DNA of 64,000 nt from NCBI GenBank assembly GCA_963774195.1, contig CAVZDY010000001.1, positions 1,426,001 to 1,490,000 on the forward strand. Direction: 5' to 3'. Position 1 is the stretch's first letter. Each line of letters opens with the position of its first letter. The stretch comes from Roseiarcus sp963774195 (lineage in GTDB: Bacteria; Pseudomonadota; Alphaproteobacteria; Rhizobiales; Beijerinckiaceae). Position numbers and translations under genes: made by a program. The notes under the pieces are model-generated. The model had not been told where the DNA came from and searched no databases. It saw nothing but the letters and a program-made list of their open reading frames with translations. Shown piece after piece: positions 18,266 through 27,423 of the stretch.

Positions 18266-19228
18266 TCAGGGCGCATCGGGCAGCAGGAAGTGGCACCTCG
18301 CCTCGCGCCCTGGCTCGACCGTCCGCAGCGACGGCGGCTCGCTCGCGCATCGCGCCTGTGCCGCCGGGCAGCCTGCGGCAAATCGGCAGGCGAGTGGGTT
18401 GGGGTCGATCGGGCTCGTCGGCTCGCCGTCGAGGCGCTCGCCGTTATCGACGACGCCGATGCGCGGGATGGCCGAGACGAGCGCCCGCGTATAGGGATGG
18501 TGCGGCGCGGCGAACACGGCGCCGGCTGGCCCCGTCTCGACGATCTGGCCGCCGTACATCACGAGTACCCGGTCGCACAGCAGGCGCACGGCGTGGAGAT
18601 CGTGGCTGACGAAGAGCAGCGCCACGCTCGCTTCGCGTCTGAGCTTCGCCAGCAGCTTCAACACCATGGCTTGAACCGAGACGTCGAGCCCCGCGGTCGG
18701 CTCATCGAGGATCAGCAGCTTCGGCTCGACCGCCACCGCGCGCGCCAGACCGACGCGCGCCTTCTCGCCGCCTGACAATTGGTGCGGCAGGCGCGATAGC
18801 AAGGGGGTGGGGAGGCCGACTTGCTCGGCGGCCGCGAGGACGCGCGCTCCGAGCGCCCCTCGGCTTTTCGGCCGCAGCAGCACGCGCACCGGATCCGCGA
18901 TCGCCTCAAAAGCTGTGAAGCGGGGGTTGAGGCTCGCCGCCGGATCCTGGAACGCCATCTGGATGCGGGAACGCTCAGGCGAAGCGGCGAAGCGTCCGAC
19001 CGAAATTTCGCCGATCGGCGCGCCGTCGAGCTTCAGCTCGCCGCGGTCGAAATCAATGAGCCGCGCGAGAAGGCGCGCCAGGGTCGACTTGCCGCAGCCC
19101 GACTCGCCGACCAGTCCGACGGCTTCGCCGGGGGCAATGGCGAGGTCCACGCCGTCCACGGCGTGCAGCCGGCCGCGCTTAGCCGGGAAGGTTTTGACGA
19201 GGGTGGACGCCTCTAGCGCCGGCCTCAT
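18266..19228 (-). CDS. oligopeptide-type ABC transporter ATPase, DppF-like
   Basis: Cytosolic ATPase of a peptide/nickel importer, 320 aa. Walker A is GESGCGKST, the signature is LSGGEKAR, Walker B is LLILDEPTAG, and the switch His is in FVSHDL. The C-terminal oligopeptide-ATPase extension carries spaced cysteines (CRFAAGCPAAQARC), expected for this subfamily. The ATG at 19228 overlaps the stop of the preceding ATPase gene in an ATGA junction, so this start is preferred to an in-frame ATG at 19243. It is the last gene of the minus-strand transporter operon. Confidence 0.92.
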   Translation of the reverse strand: MRPALEASTLVKTFPAKRGRLHAVDGVDLAIAPGEAVGLVGESGCGKSTLARLLARLIDFDRGELKLDGAPIGEISVGRFAASPERSRIQMAFQDPAASLNPRFTAFEAIADPVRVLLRPKSRGALGARVLAAAEQVGLPTPLLSRLPHQLSGGEKARVGLARAVAVEPKLLILDEPTAGLDVSVQAMVLKLLAKLRREASVALLFVSHDLHAVRLLCDRVLVMYGGQIVETGPAGAVFAAPHHPYTRALVSAIPRIGVVDNGERLDGEPTSPIDPNPLACRFAAGCPAAQARCASEPPSLRTVEPGREARCHFLLPDAP

Positions 19229-20190
19229 AGCGGCCTCCGACATAAGACGATGTGATCGGGGGCGATCGCTTCACGGGGCAGGGGGCCAGCGTCACAAACG
19301 TCCTCGCGGCGTGCGCAGCGTTCGCTGAAGTGGCACGGCGGCAGGTCGAGGCGCCTCAGATCAGGCGCGCTCCCCTCAATGGCCTCGAGTTCGTCGAGAC
19401 TGGCGGCACTCGCGGGGAGGCTGCGAAGCAGCGCGGCCGAGTAGGGATGGCGCGGGCGGGAGAAAAAGTCGTCGCGCGGCGCCGTCTCGACGATCTGGCC
19501 GGCGTGCATCACCGCGATCCGGTCGCAGGCGCGCCAGGCCAGAGCGAGATCGTGGGTGATGAGTACGACGCTGAGGCCGCGCTCGCGGACCTGATCGCGG
19601 ATGAGGTCCATCACGACGGCTTGCGTGGTGACGTCGAGGCCGGTCGTCGGTTCGTCGGCGATGAGCAGCCGCGGCTTGCAGGCGAGCGCCATGGCGATGC
19701 CGACGCGCTGGCGCATGCCGCCCGACAATTCATGCGGGAAGGCGCCGATGCGCCGCTCGGGATCCGCAATCCGCATGGCGCGCAGCGCTTCGAGCGCTAT
19801 CTCGCGGACGACGCTTGCCGGCCCAGGCGCGTGACGCGCGATGACGTCGGCGATCTGCGCGCCAACGCTGCGGACCGGGTTGAGCGCCGCGCTCGCGTTC
19901 TGGAACACGATCGCGGCGTCGCGGCCCCGGATTGTGTCGAGCTCCGCTGGCTTCAGCCGCAACAGGTCACGCCCCAGGAATTCGGCCTTGCCGGAGGTGA
20001 CGCGCGCCCCGGCGCCGAGAAGGCCGAGGATCGCGTGGGCGGTCGCGCTCTTGCCGGAGCCGCTCTCGCCGACGAGGCCGAGAATTTCGCCTTCGCGCGC
20101 CTCGAAGCCGATGCGGTCCAGCGCGCGCACGACGCCTGAGCGGGTCTCGAACTCGAGCGACAGGTCGGTCACCGACAGCAGCGCGCTCAC
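19225..20190 (-). CDS. oligopeptide-type ABC transporter ATPase, DppD-like
   Basis: Second ATPase of the peptide-type importer, 321 aa. Walker A is GESGSGKSA, the signature is LSGGMRQR, Walker B is LLIADEPTTG with LDVTTQA, and the His switch is in LITHDLALA. The C-terminal CHFSERCARREDVC segment is the usual oligopeptide-ATPase tail. The GTG at 20190 (VSALLSVTDLSLEF) overlaps the permease stop as GTGA, which decides the start. It pairs with the DppF-like ATPase to power the permeases encoded just upstream. Confidence 0.92.
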   Translation of the reverse strand: MSALLSVTDLSLEFETRSGVVRALDRIGFEAREGEILGLVGESGSGKSATAHAILGLLGAGARVTSGKAEFLGRDLLRLKPAELDTIRGRDAAIVFQNASAALNPVRSVGAQIADVIARHAPGPASVVREIALEALRAMRIADPERRIGAFPHELSGGMRQRVGIAMALACKPRLLIADEPTTGLDVTTQAVVMDLIRDQVRERGLSVVLITHDLALAWRACDRIAVMHAGQIVETAPRDDFFSRPRHPYSAALLRSLPASAASLDELEAIEGSAPDLRRLDLPPCHFSERCARREDVCDAGPLPREAIAPDHIVLCRRPL

Positions 20191-21029
20191 GATCGGCTCT
20201 TGGGGTCGAGCATGTCCCGCAAGCCGTCGCCGAGCAGGTTGAAGGCGAAGACAGCGAGCATCAGCGCGAGGCCGGGAAACAGCGCGACCCACCACTGGCC
20301 GGAGCTGATGAACTGCGCCCCGTCGGACACCATGACGCCCCATTCCGGCGTCGGCGCGCGCACGCCCAGGCCAATGAAGGAGAGGCCTGCCGCATTGAGG
20401 ACCGCCCAGCCGAGATTGATCGACGCCTGCACGACGAGCGGCGGCAGGATGTTCGGCAACAAGAAGACGAAGAGGATGCGCGCGTGGCTGGATCCGCCGA
20501 CGCGCGCGGCTTCGACATAGCCAAAGTGGCGGCGAATCTTCGTCTCGGCGCGGGCGAGGCGGACGTAGAAGGGCAGGTTGACGATCGCCGTCACCACAAC
20601 GACGTCGGCGACGCTGTTGCCGAGCGCGGCGACGCTCGCCATCGCGAGCGCGAACAGCGGGAAAGCCATCAGTACGTCGACGATGCGGCTCGTCACGCCG
20701 TCGGCAAAGCCGCCGAAATAGCCGATCGCCGCGCCGAGGATTGATCCGACGACGCCGGACAGGAGAACGGCGCTGAAGGCGATGGCGAGATCGAGCCGCG
20801 TCGCGACGATGACGCGCGAGAGGATGTCGCGCCCGAGCTGGTCGGCGCCGAACCAGTGCGCGGCCGAAGGCGGCTGCAACGCGATGGCGGCGTTGCTGGC
20901 GTTGGGATCGTAGGGCGCGAGCCATGGCCCAAGCGCGCCGCAGAGGAGCAGGGCCGCCAGCATTCCCAACGCTGCTCGTGTCAGGGCGTTTTGCTTTTTG
21001 GTCGAAGCGGCCGCGCACTGGCCCCTCAT
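20187..21029 (-). CDS. ABC transporter permease, DppC-like
   Basis: Inner-membrane permease of the peptide-type importer, 280 aa. It has an N-terminal helix (LGMLAALLLCGALGPWLAPY), the DppC-specific segment HWFGADQLGRDILSR, and the EAA loop (YVEAARVGGSSHARILF) that contacts the ATPases, with about six membrane segments. The first residues (MRGQCAAASTKKQNALTR) are encoded by sequence that overlaps a repeat end (20983-20994), so the native start may lie a little downstream. A 183-bp gap holding the 85-bp repeat separates it from the DppB-like gene. Confidence 0.9.
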   Translation of the reverse strand: MRGQCAAASTKKQNALTRAALGMLAALLLCGALGPWLAPYDPNASNAAIALQPPSAAHWFGADQLGRDILSRVIVATRLDLAIAFSAVLLSGVVGSILGAAIGYFGGFADGVTSRIVDVLMAFPLFALAMASVAALGNSVADVVVVTAIVNLPFYVRLARAETKIRRHFGYVEAARVGGSSHARILFVFLLPNILPPLVVQASINLGWAVLNAAGLSFIGLGVRAPTPEWGVMVSDGAQFISSGQWWVALFPGLALMLAVFAFNLLGDGLRDMLDPKSRS

Positions 21030-21173
21030 GGGATCCCCCAGGCGGCGCCCCGTGTCATGCCCGCGAAAGCGGGCATCCAGGGAGCAAAGGGCGAAGGCTT
21101 GCGGCGGTTATCTGGACCCCCGCTTTCGCGGGGGTGACAACAGTGCTGCGTCAAGCAACATGCAAAACGCCCT
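20983..21173. repeat. 191-bp segment with 12-bp inverted ends around the repeat
   Basis: AGGGCGTTTTGC at 20983-20994 and GCAAAACGCCCT at 21162-21173 are perfect reverse complements and bracket repeat copy 2. The segment lies mostly between the two permease genes and enters the first codons of the DppC-like gene. A similar GCAAAACGCC end also follows repeat copy 3 (near 39239). No transposase gene is present. A MITE-like non-autonomous element is one reading; chance is another. Confidence 0.55.
21054..21138. repeat. 85-bp double-hairpin repeat, copy 2
   Basis: GTCATGCCCGCGAAAGCGGG followed by CATCCAGG, a linker with GGGCGAAGGC, and a second hairpin CCCCCGCTTTCGCGGGGG followed by TGAC. It matches copies at 7874-7958 (inverted) and 39133-39216. 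It lies inside the ABC operon between permease genes and may affect read-through or mRNA stability there. Confidence 0.88.
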
Positions 21174-21212
21174 AAGGGGGTGGTTCGCGTGCGGCGAAGG
21201 AGAGCCAGGCGC

Positions 21213-22235
21213 TCAGGCATCGAGGTCGAGCCCGGCGCGGGGATCGATGAAGGCGTAGGCGATGTCGGCGAGAAGGTTCACCGCGACGAAGATCGCCGCC
21301 ATCAGCAGCATGAAGCCCTGGACAGGGGCGTAGTCGAGCCCGATCAGCGCGTCGAGCGCGTAAGACCCGACCCCTGGCCAGGCGAACACCTTCTCGACCA
21401 GCACATTGGCGCCGAGCATGTAAGAGAAAGTCAGCCCAAGCGTCGTCACGATCGGCAGCATGGCGTTGCGGAACGCGTAGGTGAACACGATCGTGCGCCA
21501 GGCGAGGCCGTTCGCCCGCGCGGCGGTGATGAACTCCTGGCCGAGCGCGCCGATCATCGCCGCGCGGGTGATGCGCGCGAGCGGCGCCAGGGCGAACAGG
21601 GCCATGGTGAGAGCGGGCAACGCAAGATGCGCCACCGCCATGGCGAAGGTTTTGGGATCGCGGGCGAGCAACGCGTCGAACGTCAGGAAGCCGGTGACGG
21701 TTGGCGGCGCTGTGGCGAAAGCGTCGAGCCGCCCAATCGGCTCGGGCGCGACGCCGAACCAGACATAGAACAGCGCGATCAGGAGCAGCCCGGCGACGAA
21801 AGTCGGCAGCGCCGCGCCGGCGGTGCTGACGAGACGGCAGAGATGATCGACGAGCGAGCCGGGGCGAAGCGCGGCCGCGACGCCGAGCGGCAGCGCAAGC
21901 CCGATCGCGAGCGCGAGGGCGGCAAATGTGAGTTCGAGCGAGGCCGGCAGCAGGCGGGCGAGATCGCGGGCGACCGGCTGGCCTGTCATGACCGACTGGC
22001 CGAGATCGCCATGGGCGATGGCGCCGACATAGATCAAGAACTGCCGCCAAAGCGGCAGATCAAGGCCGAGCTTCGCGTGGATCGCCGCGATCGCGCTGTC
22101 GTCCGCCGCCGGGTTGGAGGCGAACAGGACCGCCGGATCGCCGGGCAGCCAATGCGTGACGAGGAAGGAGAGGACGAGCACGCCGGCCAGCGTCGGCGCC
22201 GCGCCGAGGCCCCGCCTCAGGACATAGCGCGTCAC
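21213..22235 (-). CDS. ABC transporter permease, DppB-like
   Basis: First gene of the minus-strand importer operon, 340 aa. The DppB signature is clear: VTRYVLRRGLGAAPTLAGVL, then VTHWLPGDPAV, RFGLD-type linker (HAKLGLDLPLWRQ), and the EAA loop (TAARANGLAWRTIVFTYAFRN) with NVLVEKVFAWPGVG. About six membrane helices are expected. The GTG at 22235 follows AGGA with suitable spacing. Upstream in-frame sequence is proline- and arginine-rich and reaches into the MarR promoter, so it is not taken as coding. It is divergent from the MarR-type gene. Confidence 0.9.
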   Translation of the reverse strand: MTRYVLRRGLGAAPTLAGVLVLSFLVTHWLPGDPAVLFASNPAADDSAIAAIHAKLGLDLPLWRQFLIYVGAIAHGDLGQSVMTGQPVARDLARLLPASLELTFAALALAIGLALPLGVAAALRPGSLVDHLCRLVSTAGAALPTFVAGLLLIALFYVWFGVAPEPIGRLDAFATAPPTVTGFLTFDALLARDPKTFAMAVAHLALPALTMALFALAPLARITRAAMIGALGQEFITAARANGLAWRTIVFTYAFRNAMLPIVTTLGLTFSYMLGANVLVEKVFAWPGVGSYALDALIGLDYAPVQGFMLLMAAIFVAVNLLADIAYAFIDPRAGLDLDA

Positions 22236-22355
22236 GAGTTCGTCCTGCTGGCGAGGGGGCTTTGGCGCACGGCGCGGCGAGTGACGCGGTTCATGGCGGC
22301 GTAAATGGTCCAGATGGGGCCAGTCTGGCAAGCCGCGCGCGCTGGTCGAAATATA

Positions 22356-22395
22356 GTTGACAAGGGAACATTCTCGATATAGTTTCCTAGTCAAC
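22356..22395. promoter_or_regulatory. inverted repeat upstream of marR-type gene
   Basis: GTTGACAAGGGAAC (22356-22369) and GTTTCCTAGTCAAC (22382-22395) are reverse complements at 12 of 14 positions with a 12-bp spacer, ending 13 bp before the MarR-type ATG. The stretch is AT-rich relative to its surroundings and includes TTGACA. It is a good candidate operator/promoter for autoregulation, perhaps also acting on the divergent permease operon. Confidence 0.6.
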
Positions 22396-22408
22396 AAAAG
22401 AGAGGGCA

Positions 22409-22870
22409 ATGACGGACGGGCCTCAGCCGATCAGCAAACTGGACGTCCATCTGGGCTATTGGCTCCGCTACGTCTCGAACCAGGTGTCGCACGCCTTCGC
22501 CCTCAAGGTCGAAGGTCACGGCGTCACGGTGGCGGAATGGGTGGTGCTCCGCGAATTATACGATGGCGAAGCGAGGCCGAGCGATCTCGCCGAGCGCCTG
22601 GGCGTGACGCGCGGAGCCATCTCCAAGCTGGCGGACCGCCTGCTCGGCAAGGCGCTGATTGCGCGTGAGGCGGTGGATGGCGACGGGCGGGGGCATCGGC
22701 TCGCGCTCACCGCGGCGGGGCGCACATTGACGCCGCATCTCGCCGCGCTGGCCGATCAGAATGACCAGGATTTCTTTGGCGACCTCGGCCCCTCCGTTCG
22801 CGAGACGATCGAGGCGGCCATGAAAGAGATCGTCCGCAGAAAAGGACTGAAGGCAATTCCGGTGGAATGA
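22409..22870 (+). CDS. MarR family transcriptional regulator
   Basis: Winged-helix MarR regulator, 153 aa. The helix-turn-helix is ARPSDLAERLGVTRGAISKL near 52-71 and the wing is REAVDGDGRGHRLALTAAGR near 80-100. The start is supported by AGAGGG before the ATG and by the inverted repeat directly upstream. The next gene, a DUF1398 protein, starts 48 bp later on the same strand and is its likely partner or target. Confidence 0.92.
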   Translation: MTDGPQPISKLDVHLGYWLRYVSNQVSHAFALKVEGHGVTVAEWVVLRELYDGEARPSDLAERLGVTRGAISKLADRLLGKALIAREAVDGDGRGHRLALTAAGRTLTPHLAALADQNDQDFFGDLGPSVRETIEAAMKEIVRRKGLKAIPVE

Positions 22871-22918
22871 GCCGAAGACGGGCGAAGGACGCAAGCAACC
22901 AACTGAAGGGAGAGACAC

Positions 22919-23320
22919 ATGGACGACCGTGTGAAGGAAGTCGTGCGCGAAATGACCCAGGCTTCCGACGAGGAGAGGATCGCCTTCCCCGATGTGGTCA
23001 AGGCGCTGATGCAAATCGACGTCGAGCGCTATCACGCGGATCTCGTGCTCGGGACGAAGACCTATTTCATGCCCGACGGCAGCTACGAGGTGACGCACGG
23101 TCATGCGCCTTCCAGGGCGGCGGCTGAGTTCGTAGCCGATGGAGTCGAGCAGGCGGTGCGCGCCATTAAGCGCAGCGAGATCGGGTATCGCGAATTCTGC
23201 GACCGCATCGCGGCGGTCGGCTGCGTCGGTTATTTCGTCAGTCTCGCCGGACGGCGGGCCGTCTACTACGGCCGCACCAACGACAGCCATGTCGAATGGT
23301 TTCCCGGCGCGACGACATGA
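22919..23320 (+). CDS. DUF1398 family protein
   Basis: A 133-aa protein of the DUF1398 (YbcV-like) family. Visible family segments are IAFPDVVKALMQIDVERYHADL, TKTYFMPDGSYEV, and the C-terminal EIGYREFCDRIAAVGCVGYFVSLAGRRAVYYGR. It has no recognised active site and the family function is not established. GGGAGAG precedes the ATG. It lies directly downstream of the MarR-type regulator, so it may be regulated by it. Confidence 0.85.
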   Translation: MDDRVKEVVREMTQASDEERIAFPDVVKALMQIDVERYHADLVLGTKTYFMPDGSYEVTHGHAPSRAAAEFVADGVEQAVRAIKRSEIGYREFCDRIAAVGCVGYFVSLAGRRAVYYGRTNDSHVEWFPGATT

Positions 23321-23390
23321 ACCGGATGGAAACAATCTAGAAGCCGTTTGTTATCACGGGTGACGGCGACAGGAGCGCGGGAGCGTTTCG

Positions 23391-24821
23391 ATGGTCACCT
23401 TGCTGTGGTTCGGGCGGGATTTGCGGCTGGGCGACAATCCCGCCCTCTCTACTGCCGTCGCCCGAGGCGGCGCGGTCATCCCCGTCTTCATCCTTGACGA
23501 CGCCGATGCCGGGGAGTGGGCGCCCGGAGGCGCCTCGCGCTGGTGGCTGGAGGGCTCGCTCGCGGCGCTCGACGAGAGCCTGCGCCGGGCGGGAAGCGCG
23601 CTCGTTCTGCGGCGTGGACCGGCCGAAAGCGTCATCGAGCGCCTCATCGCCGAGACTGGGGCCGACGCAGTCTATTGGAATCGGCGCTACGAGCCCTGGG
23701 CGATCACGCGCAGCGACCGGATCAAGCGCGCCCTCGAGAGCCGGGGGATCGAGGCGCGCAGCTTCAATGCCGCGCTGCTCGTCGAACCCTGGGAGATGCG
23801 AAATGCGAACGGTGAAGCCTATCGGGTGTTCACGCCGTTCTGGAAGGCGTTGAGGGCGCGGGAGTTCGGCGAGCCCACGCCTCAGCCGCGCAACGTTCCT
23901 CGCCCGGACGCCTTTCCTGAGAGCGAGCCGCTCTCTTCCTGGCGCCTGCCGCCGCGCTCGCCGGATTGGGCCGGCGGCCTGCGTGCGACCTGGACGCCGG
24001 GAGAAGCGGCGGCGCAAGCGCGCCTCGCGGCGTTCACGGAAGGCGCGGCGCTCGATTACGCCGACCGGCGCGACCAGCCCGGCGCAGAGGGCACCTCGCG
24101 CCTCTCGCCGCATCTGCACTTCGGCGAGGTCGGCCCGCGGCAGGTCTGGCGCGCGGTGACACATGGCGCATTGGCGAATGGATCAAGTCCGGACGGCGCC
24201 GAGAGCTTTCTCTCCGAGATCGCCTGGCGGGAATTCTCCTACCACTTGCTGTTCCACTTCTCCGATCTGCCGACCCGGCCGCTGCGTTCCGAATTTGCGG
24301 ACTTCCCCTGGGCCGACGATCCGACTCGTCTGGAGGCGTGGCGGCGTGGTCGCACAGGCTATCCGATCGTCGACGCCGGCATGCGCGAGCTTTGGGCGAC
24401 GGGGTGGATGCACAACCGGGCGCGCATGATCGTCGCCTCCTTCCTGATCAAGGACTTGTTGCTCGACTGGCGCGTCGGCGAGCGGTGGTTCTGGGATACG
24501 CTGGTCGACGCCGATCTCGCCAACAATTCGGCGAGCTGGCAGTGGGTCGCCGGCTGCGGCGCGGACGCCGCGCCCTATTTCCGAGTTTTCAATCCTGTCT
24601 TGCAGGGGGCCAAATTCGACACCTCCGGCGCCTATGTGCGCCGCTGGGTTCCCGAGCTTGCGAAACTGCCGGATCGGTTGATCCACGAGCCTTGGCGGGC
24701 GAGCGCCAACGACCTCGCCGCGGCGGTCGTCGCGCGCGGGCGCGACTATCCGCCGCCAATCGTCGAGCACGGCGAGGCGCGCCGGCGCGCGCTTGCCGCC
24801 TTTCAGAGCCTCGAACGCTGA
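23391..24821 (+). CDS. phrB: deoxyribodipyrimidine photo-lyase
   Basis: DNA photolyase of the class I cryptochrome/photolyase family, 476 aa. It repairs UV-induced cyclobutane pyrimidine dimers using light and FAD. The N-terminal Rossmann domain starts LLWFGRDLRLGDNPAL. The FAD domain has SRLSPHLHFGEV (about 236-247), TGYPIVDAGMRELWATGWMHNRARM, DADLANNSASWQWVAG and the FRVFNPVLQG motif. The tryptophans in WQWVAG and the N-R-x-R of HNRARM are typical of photolyase rather than a plant-type cryptochrome. It may be co-expressed with DUF1398, 70 bp upstream. Confidence 0.94.
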   Translation: MVTLLWFGRDLRLGDNPALSTAVARGGAVIPVFILDDADAGEWAPGGASRWWLEGSLAALDESLRRAGSALVLRRGPAESVIERLIAETGADAVYWNRRYEPWAITRSDRIKRALESRGIEARSFNAALLVEPWEMRNANGEAYRVFTPFWKALRAREFGEPTPQPRNVPRPDAFPESEPLSSWRLPPRSPDWAGGLRATWTPGEAAAQARLAAFTEGAALDYADRRDQPGAEGTSRLSPHLHFGEVGPRQVWRAVTHGALANGSSPDGAESFLSEIAWREFSYHLLFHFSDLPTRPLRSEFADFPWADDPTRLEAWRRGRTGYPIVDAGMRELWATGWMHNRARMIVASFLIKDLLLDWRVGERWFWDTLVDADLANNSASWQWVAGCGADAAPYFRVFNPVLQGAKFDTSGAYVRRWVPELAKLPDRLIHEPWRASANDLAAAVVARGRDYPPPIVEHGEARRRALAAFQSLER

Positions 24822-24839
24822 GGGGGTCAGGCTCGTCGT

Positions 24840-25109
24840 TCAGTTGAGCCGGAATTCGCCGTCCACCGCCCGATATTCGGCTGGCCGGATCAGGCCCGCA
24901 TGAGCCACCACGACCGAGTGAAGCACGCCGTCCAGTTCGCGCGTCCAGAAGTCGAGGAATTTCCTCAGTTCCGGGAAGTGCGGATGGAGGTCGTGCCGCT
25001 GCCAGATGTAGTTCTGCAGCAGCGCCGGATGGTCCGGCATACGGTAGAAGATGTTGGCGGTGGTCAGCCCGAAACCTTCAAGCTGGCGACGGAATTCCAG
25101 TGAAGCCAT
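24840..25109 (-). CDS. usg: Usg family protein
   Basis: A short protein of 89 aa beginning MASLEFRRQLEGFGLTTANI and continuing YRMPDHPALLQNYIWQ, then FWTRELDGVLHSVVVAHAGL and AEYRAVDGEF. This is the Usg family, widespread in Hyphomicrobiales and known by its position near tryptophan genes in some species; the biochemical role is unclear. The ATG at 25109 follows AGGAAGGGG. An in-frame ATG at 25217 would start inside the AT-rich groES regulatory region and is rejected. It is convergent with phrB and divergent from groES. Confidence 0.85.
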   Translation of the reverse strand: MASLEFRRQLEGFGLTTANIFYRMPDHPALLQNYIWQRHDLHPHFPELRKFLDFWTRELDGVLHSVVVAHAGLIRPAEYRAVDGEFRLN

Positions 25110-25206
25110 GGCTTCCCCTTCCTGTGCGTCGAACCCACGCCATGGTGACGAGCGCGGCGCCGCCATGCAAGAGGAAAATTTTATATTATCCAAATGTTTC
25201 AGCATG

Positions 25207-25233
25207 TTAGCGCTCACTAGAGCCGAGTGCTAT
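25207..25233. promoter_or_regulatory. CIRCE element (HrcA operator)
   Basis: TTAGCGCTC, a 9-bp spacer, then GAGTGCTAT. The CIRCE consensus is TTAGCACTC-N9-GAGTGCTAA, so this differs at two positions with correct spacing. It lies 109 bp before the groES start. HrcA repression and heat induction of groES-groEL are therefore likely. Confidence 0.88.
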
Positions 25234-25342
25234 TGTTCCGCTCGGCCATCCATGACCAGAAAAAACCCCAAACCCAATCCATGGTTCCCGCAACTACGCA
25301 TCCGGGTTCGGATTGGAACTCTGAAAATAAGAGGAGGAACTA

Positions 25343-25660
25343 ATGAAGTTTCGCCCACTACATGATCGCGTGGTGGTCAAACGCATCGACGCCGAGGAGA
25401 AAACCAAGGGCGGGATCATCATTCCTGATACCGCCAAGGAGAAGCCTCAAGAGGGCGAAGTGGTCGCCGTCGGCCCTGGGGCGCGCGACGAAAGTGGCAA
25501 GCTCGTCGCGCTGGACGTCAAAGTCGGCGACCGCATCCTGTTCGGCAAATGGTCGGGAACCGAGGTCGTCGTCGACGGCCAGGAACTCCTCATCATGAAA
25601 GAGAGCGACGTCATGGGCGTGCTCGAAGTAGGCGCCAAGTCCTCTCGCAAGGCCGCCTGA
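25343..25660 (+). CDS. groES: co-chaperonin GroES
   Basis: The 105-aa cap of the GroEL folding chamber. MKFRPLHDRVVVKRIDAEEK, the mobile loop KTKGGIIIPDTAKEK, and the GDRILFGKWSGTEVV segment are all standard. The short extra tail GAKSSRKAA goes slightly beyond the usual 95-97 residues. GAGGAGGAAC precedes the ATG. It is the first gene of a two-gene operon behind a CIRCE operator. Confidence 0.97.
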   Translation: MKFRPLHDRVVVKRIDAEEKTKGGIIIPDTAKEKPQEGEVVAVGPGARDESGKLVALDVKVGDRILFGKWSGTEVVVDGQELLIMKESDVMGVLEVGAKSSRKAA

Positions 25661-25711
25661 ATTCAGGGGCCTGACGTCAACTTCCCTCTCATGTCTACGG
25701 AGTGAGACGAC

Positions 25712-27334
<1,623 letters not shown>

Positions 27335-27379
27335 ACGGCGCGTTCTGCGGCCACCAGGGTGTAGTCGGCGCCGCGATTC

Positions 27380-27407
27380 TCCCTCTCCCCGCGCGCGGGG
27401 AGAGGGA
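27380..27407. terminator. 28-bp perfect palindrome between convergent genes
   Basis: CCCTCTCCCCGCG and its exact reverse complement CGCGGGGAGAGGG adjoin, forming a perfect stem in the 89-bp gap between groEL and the RND permease stop. It belongs to the repeat type at 11031-11138. No T-run follows, so a bidirectional terminator role is inferred only from position and stem strength. Confidence 0.55.
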
Positions 27408-27423
27408 ATCCCCTGCGTTTGCG

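Noticed and set aside
19225..21018. single long protein spanning a permease frame and the DppD-like ATPase
   Set aside because: The N-terminal two-thirds is an out-of-frame reading of the DppC-like permease; the real ATPase starts at GTG 20190.
20983..21173. classical insertion sequence
   Set aside because: No transposase gene and no target duplication visible; reported only as a bracketed repeat.
22358..22384. sigma-70 promoter with TTGACA and TATAGT before the marR-type gene
   Set aside because: Spacing of about 14 bp is too short for a confident call; the inverted repeat is the stronger signal.
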